Assembly: GCA_018398765.1 (NCBI GenBank)
Contig: JAHBMJ010001766.1
Coordinates: 4,827 to 26,152 of the forward strand
Length of the DNA stretch: 21,326 nt
Reading direction: 5' to 3'
From: Chromera velia
Lineage: Eukaryota > Sar > Chromeraceae
A model generated the notes under the pieces. The model searched no databases. It had not been told where the DNA came from and saw only the letters and a program-made list of their open reading frames with translations. Of the stretch, positions 20,351 through 21,326 are shown one piece after another. The position numbers were made by a program, and so were the translations under genes. Every line of letters starts with the position of its first letter. Positions within the stretch are counted from its first letter, which is position 1.

Positions 20351-20382
20351 TGCATATAATCAGCCACTTATAGAGAGAAAGC

Positions 20383-20432
20383 GGGCGTGCATTGGTCAGC
20401 CTAACTTGGGCGTGCATTGGTTAGCCCAACTT
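20383..20432 (+). repeat. 25-bp tandem duplication
   Basis: GGGCGTGCATTGGTCAGCCT (then AACTT) is followed directly by a second copy with two substitutions. It lies just after the possible LTR start, where promoter duplications are common, but function is not shown. Confidence 0.75.
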
Positions 20433-20683
20433 AGCCGGTCCCGAGCCGCTGCGTTGCCTATCGGTGCGGCGGGGCTTGAGGCATTACGGAGAAAATGCAT
20501 GCGTCAATCCATGTCGTGAAGTTGCTTGCCAATGCTTGGTTTGCAGTCAGGGTGACTTGAGAGAACAACTCTCGATCGATAAGAGCAGAAGCCGGACAAA
20601 CGTCTTACAATATTATTCCTGTATAGAGAACCGTATAAGTGACTAGACTGATGTCCTTGACTGGACCCTTCTAGTTCATTTCA

Positions 20684-20763
20684 GGTCTAACGCCCCTTTT
20701 ATCTGACAAACTCAAATCTTCGTTTTTAAAAAAAAAAATATGCATTAATTTTGTCCTCCTAGG
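20684..20763 (+). repeat. Dispersed repeat, copy 2
   Basis: This is the same 80-85-base sequence as 10827-10911, starting GGTCTAACGCC and ending TCCTCCTAGG, followed by TAGTA. Its reverse complement begins TACTACCTAGG, as does the inverted copy at 9596. Shared flanking suggests the true end extends at least to TACTA. Confidence 0.75.
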
Positions 20764-20918
20764 TAGTAAAGCCCGGAGACTTCATTTGGCTAGCCATAGA
20801 AATCAACTGATTTAAGGTGCCCCGACTAACAGTCGAATCCTTTCAGTTCCATCAGGAAGTTGAAGGAGAACAACCACCCTTTCAAATCGGTCAATTTGTT
20901 CTGGTGATGGTGTTATGG

Positions 20919-21041
20919 TCAGTCACCTCCAATTGACCGCACTCGCAGTGCAAACTGCACAGAAGTATCATGCAACAGCAAGGACTGCGTGCATGCGTGC
21001 GTGCGTGCGTTCTTGCGTTCGTGCGTGCGTGCGTGCGTGCA

Positions 21042-21078
<37 letters not shown>

Positions 21079-21326
21079 TTGTCTCGTGCGCCAATGGAAT
21101 TGAAAATAAACATGTGGGGTCTCTCCAGGTGATGTGCAACACGATTCGAAGCAGGACCCATACACTTTCTTCTTCCTTCCCCATTCCTCTGCCGCTTTCT
21201 TTGCACAGACAAACGAAGCCCATTCTTCAGCTAGGATGCATGCATATCACGGACCTGCCAGTTATCCTTGTCGTCCGACGATGAGGCCTTCAGGGGGAGG
21301 CCGTAGGAGAACTCGAAGGTTCCAAC
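20919..21326 (-). CDS. Last two exons of a gene, possible Omp85/Sam50 C-terminus, 5' part beyond window
   Basis: Minus-strand exons are 21326-21255 (donor GGCAG|GTCCGTGA) and 20954-20919 (acceptor CTTCTGTGCAG, stop TGA), separated by a 300-bp intron. Both junctions are phase 0. The product ends VGTFEFSYGLPLKASSSDDK-DNWQFALRVRSIGGD. The pattern F-E-F-x-Y-x-x-P-L, a polar Asp-rich turn, then W-Q-F-A-L with alternating residues is like the last two beta strands of Sam50/Omp85-family beta-barrels. Those insert proteins into mitochondrial or plastid outer membranes. Only 35 residues are visible, so the family is inference and the exon structure is better supported than the function. Confidence 0.45.
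20985..21074. repeat. (GTGC)n/(GT)n microsatellite in the terminal intron
   Basis: A run of GCGT/GTGC tetranucleotides passes into a (GT)n run, inside the 300-bp intron 20955-21254. Open frames on both strands here are caused by it. Confidence 0.9.

Noticed and set aside
20970-21284. Cys/Val- or Thr/His-rich open frames
   Set aside because: They are translations of the GTGC/GT microsatellite in an intron.

Overview
The window is eukaryotic nuclear DNA. Genes are split by GT-AG introns of about 90-660 bp, coding exons are GC-rich, introns and spacers carry microsatellites and minisatellites, and mobile-element debris is present. No bacterial-type operon, tRNA or rRNA gene was seen. The intron-rich genes with low-complexity protein tails suggest a protist, perhaps a chromerid or other photosynthetic alveolate/stramenopile. 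That assignment is inference from style only.

Left third (1-8608): two divergent genes share a 686-bp intergenic region. On the minus strand, six exons (4586 down past the left edge) give at least 1161 residues with an N-terminal PB1 domain and a ZZ zinc finger. That pairing is typical of p62/SQSTM1 and NBR1 selective-autophagy receptors. On the plus strand, seven exons (5273-8608) encode a complete 461-residue DsbA/FrnE-type thioredoxin-fold protein. It has a CPWC active site, an IP cis-proline loop, a probable N-terminal signal and a long acidic/Gly-Lys tail. All exon junctions of both genes keep the reading frame.

Middle (8609-13885): an AT-rich gene desert with copies of a dispersed repeat, two of which form an inverted pair around 9596-10911. 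Then come a G19 tract, a 27-bp minisatellite that may lie in a minus-strand exon, and a pyrimidine-rich tandem array with a unit of about 155 bp. Most long open frames here are by-products of repeats.

13886-15352: the 3' part of a minus-strand gene with an LRR-like segment and a basic C-terminus. A 42-bp minisatellite lies inside its last intron.

Right third (15353-21326): mostly non-coding. It holds a decayed array with a unit of about 60 bp, a 1.1-kb element with long terminal inverted repeats rich in GGATTTT, a possible Ty1/copia relic, and at the right edge the last two exons of a minus-strand gene. The end of that gene resembles the final beta strands of Omp85/Sam50 outer-membrane proteins. 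No shared pathway is evident. The main candidates for new biology are the autophagy-receptor-like gene, the DsbA/FrnE protein with a Gly-Lys tail, and the GGATTTT inverted-repeat element.
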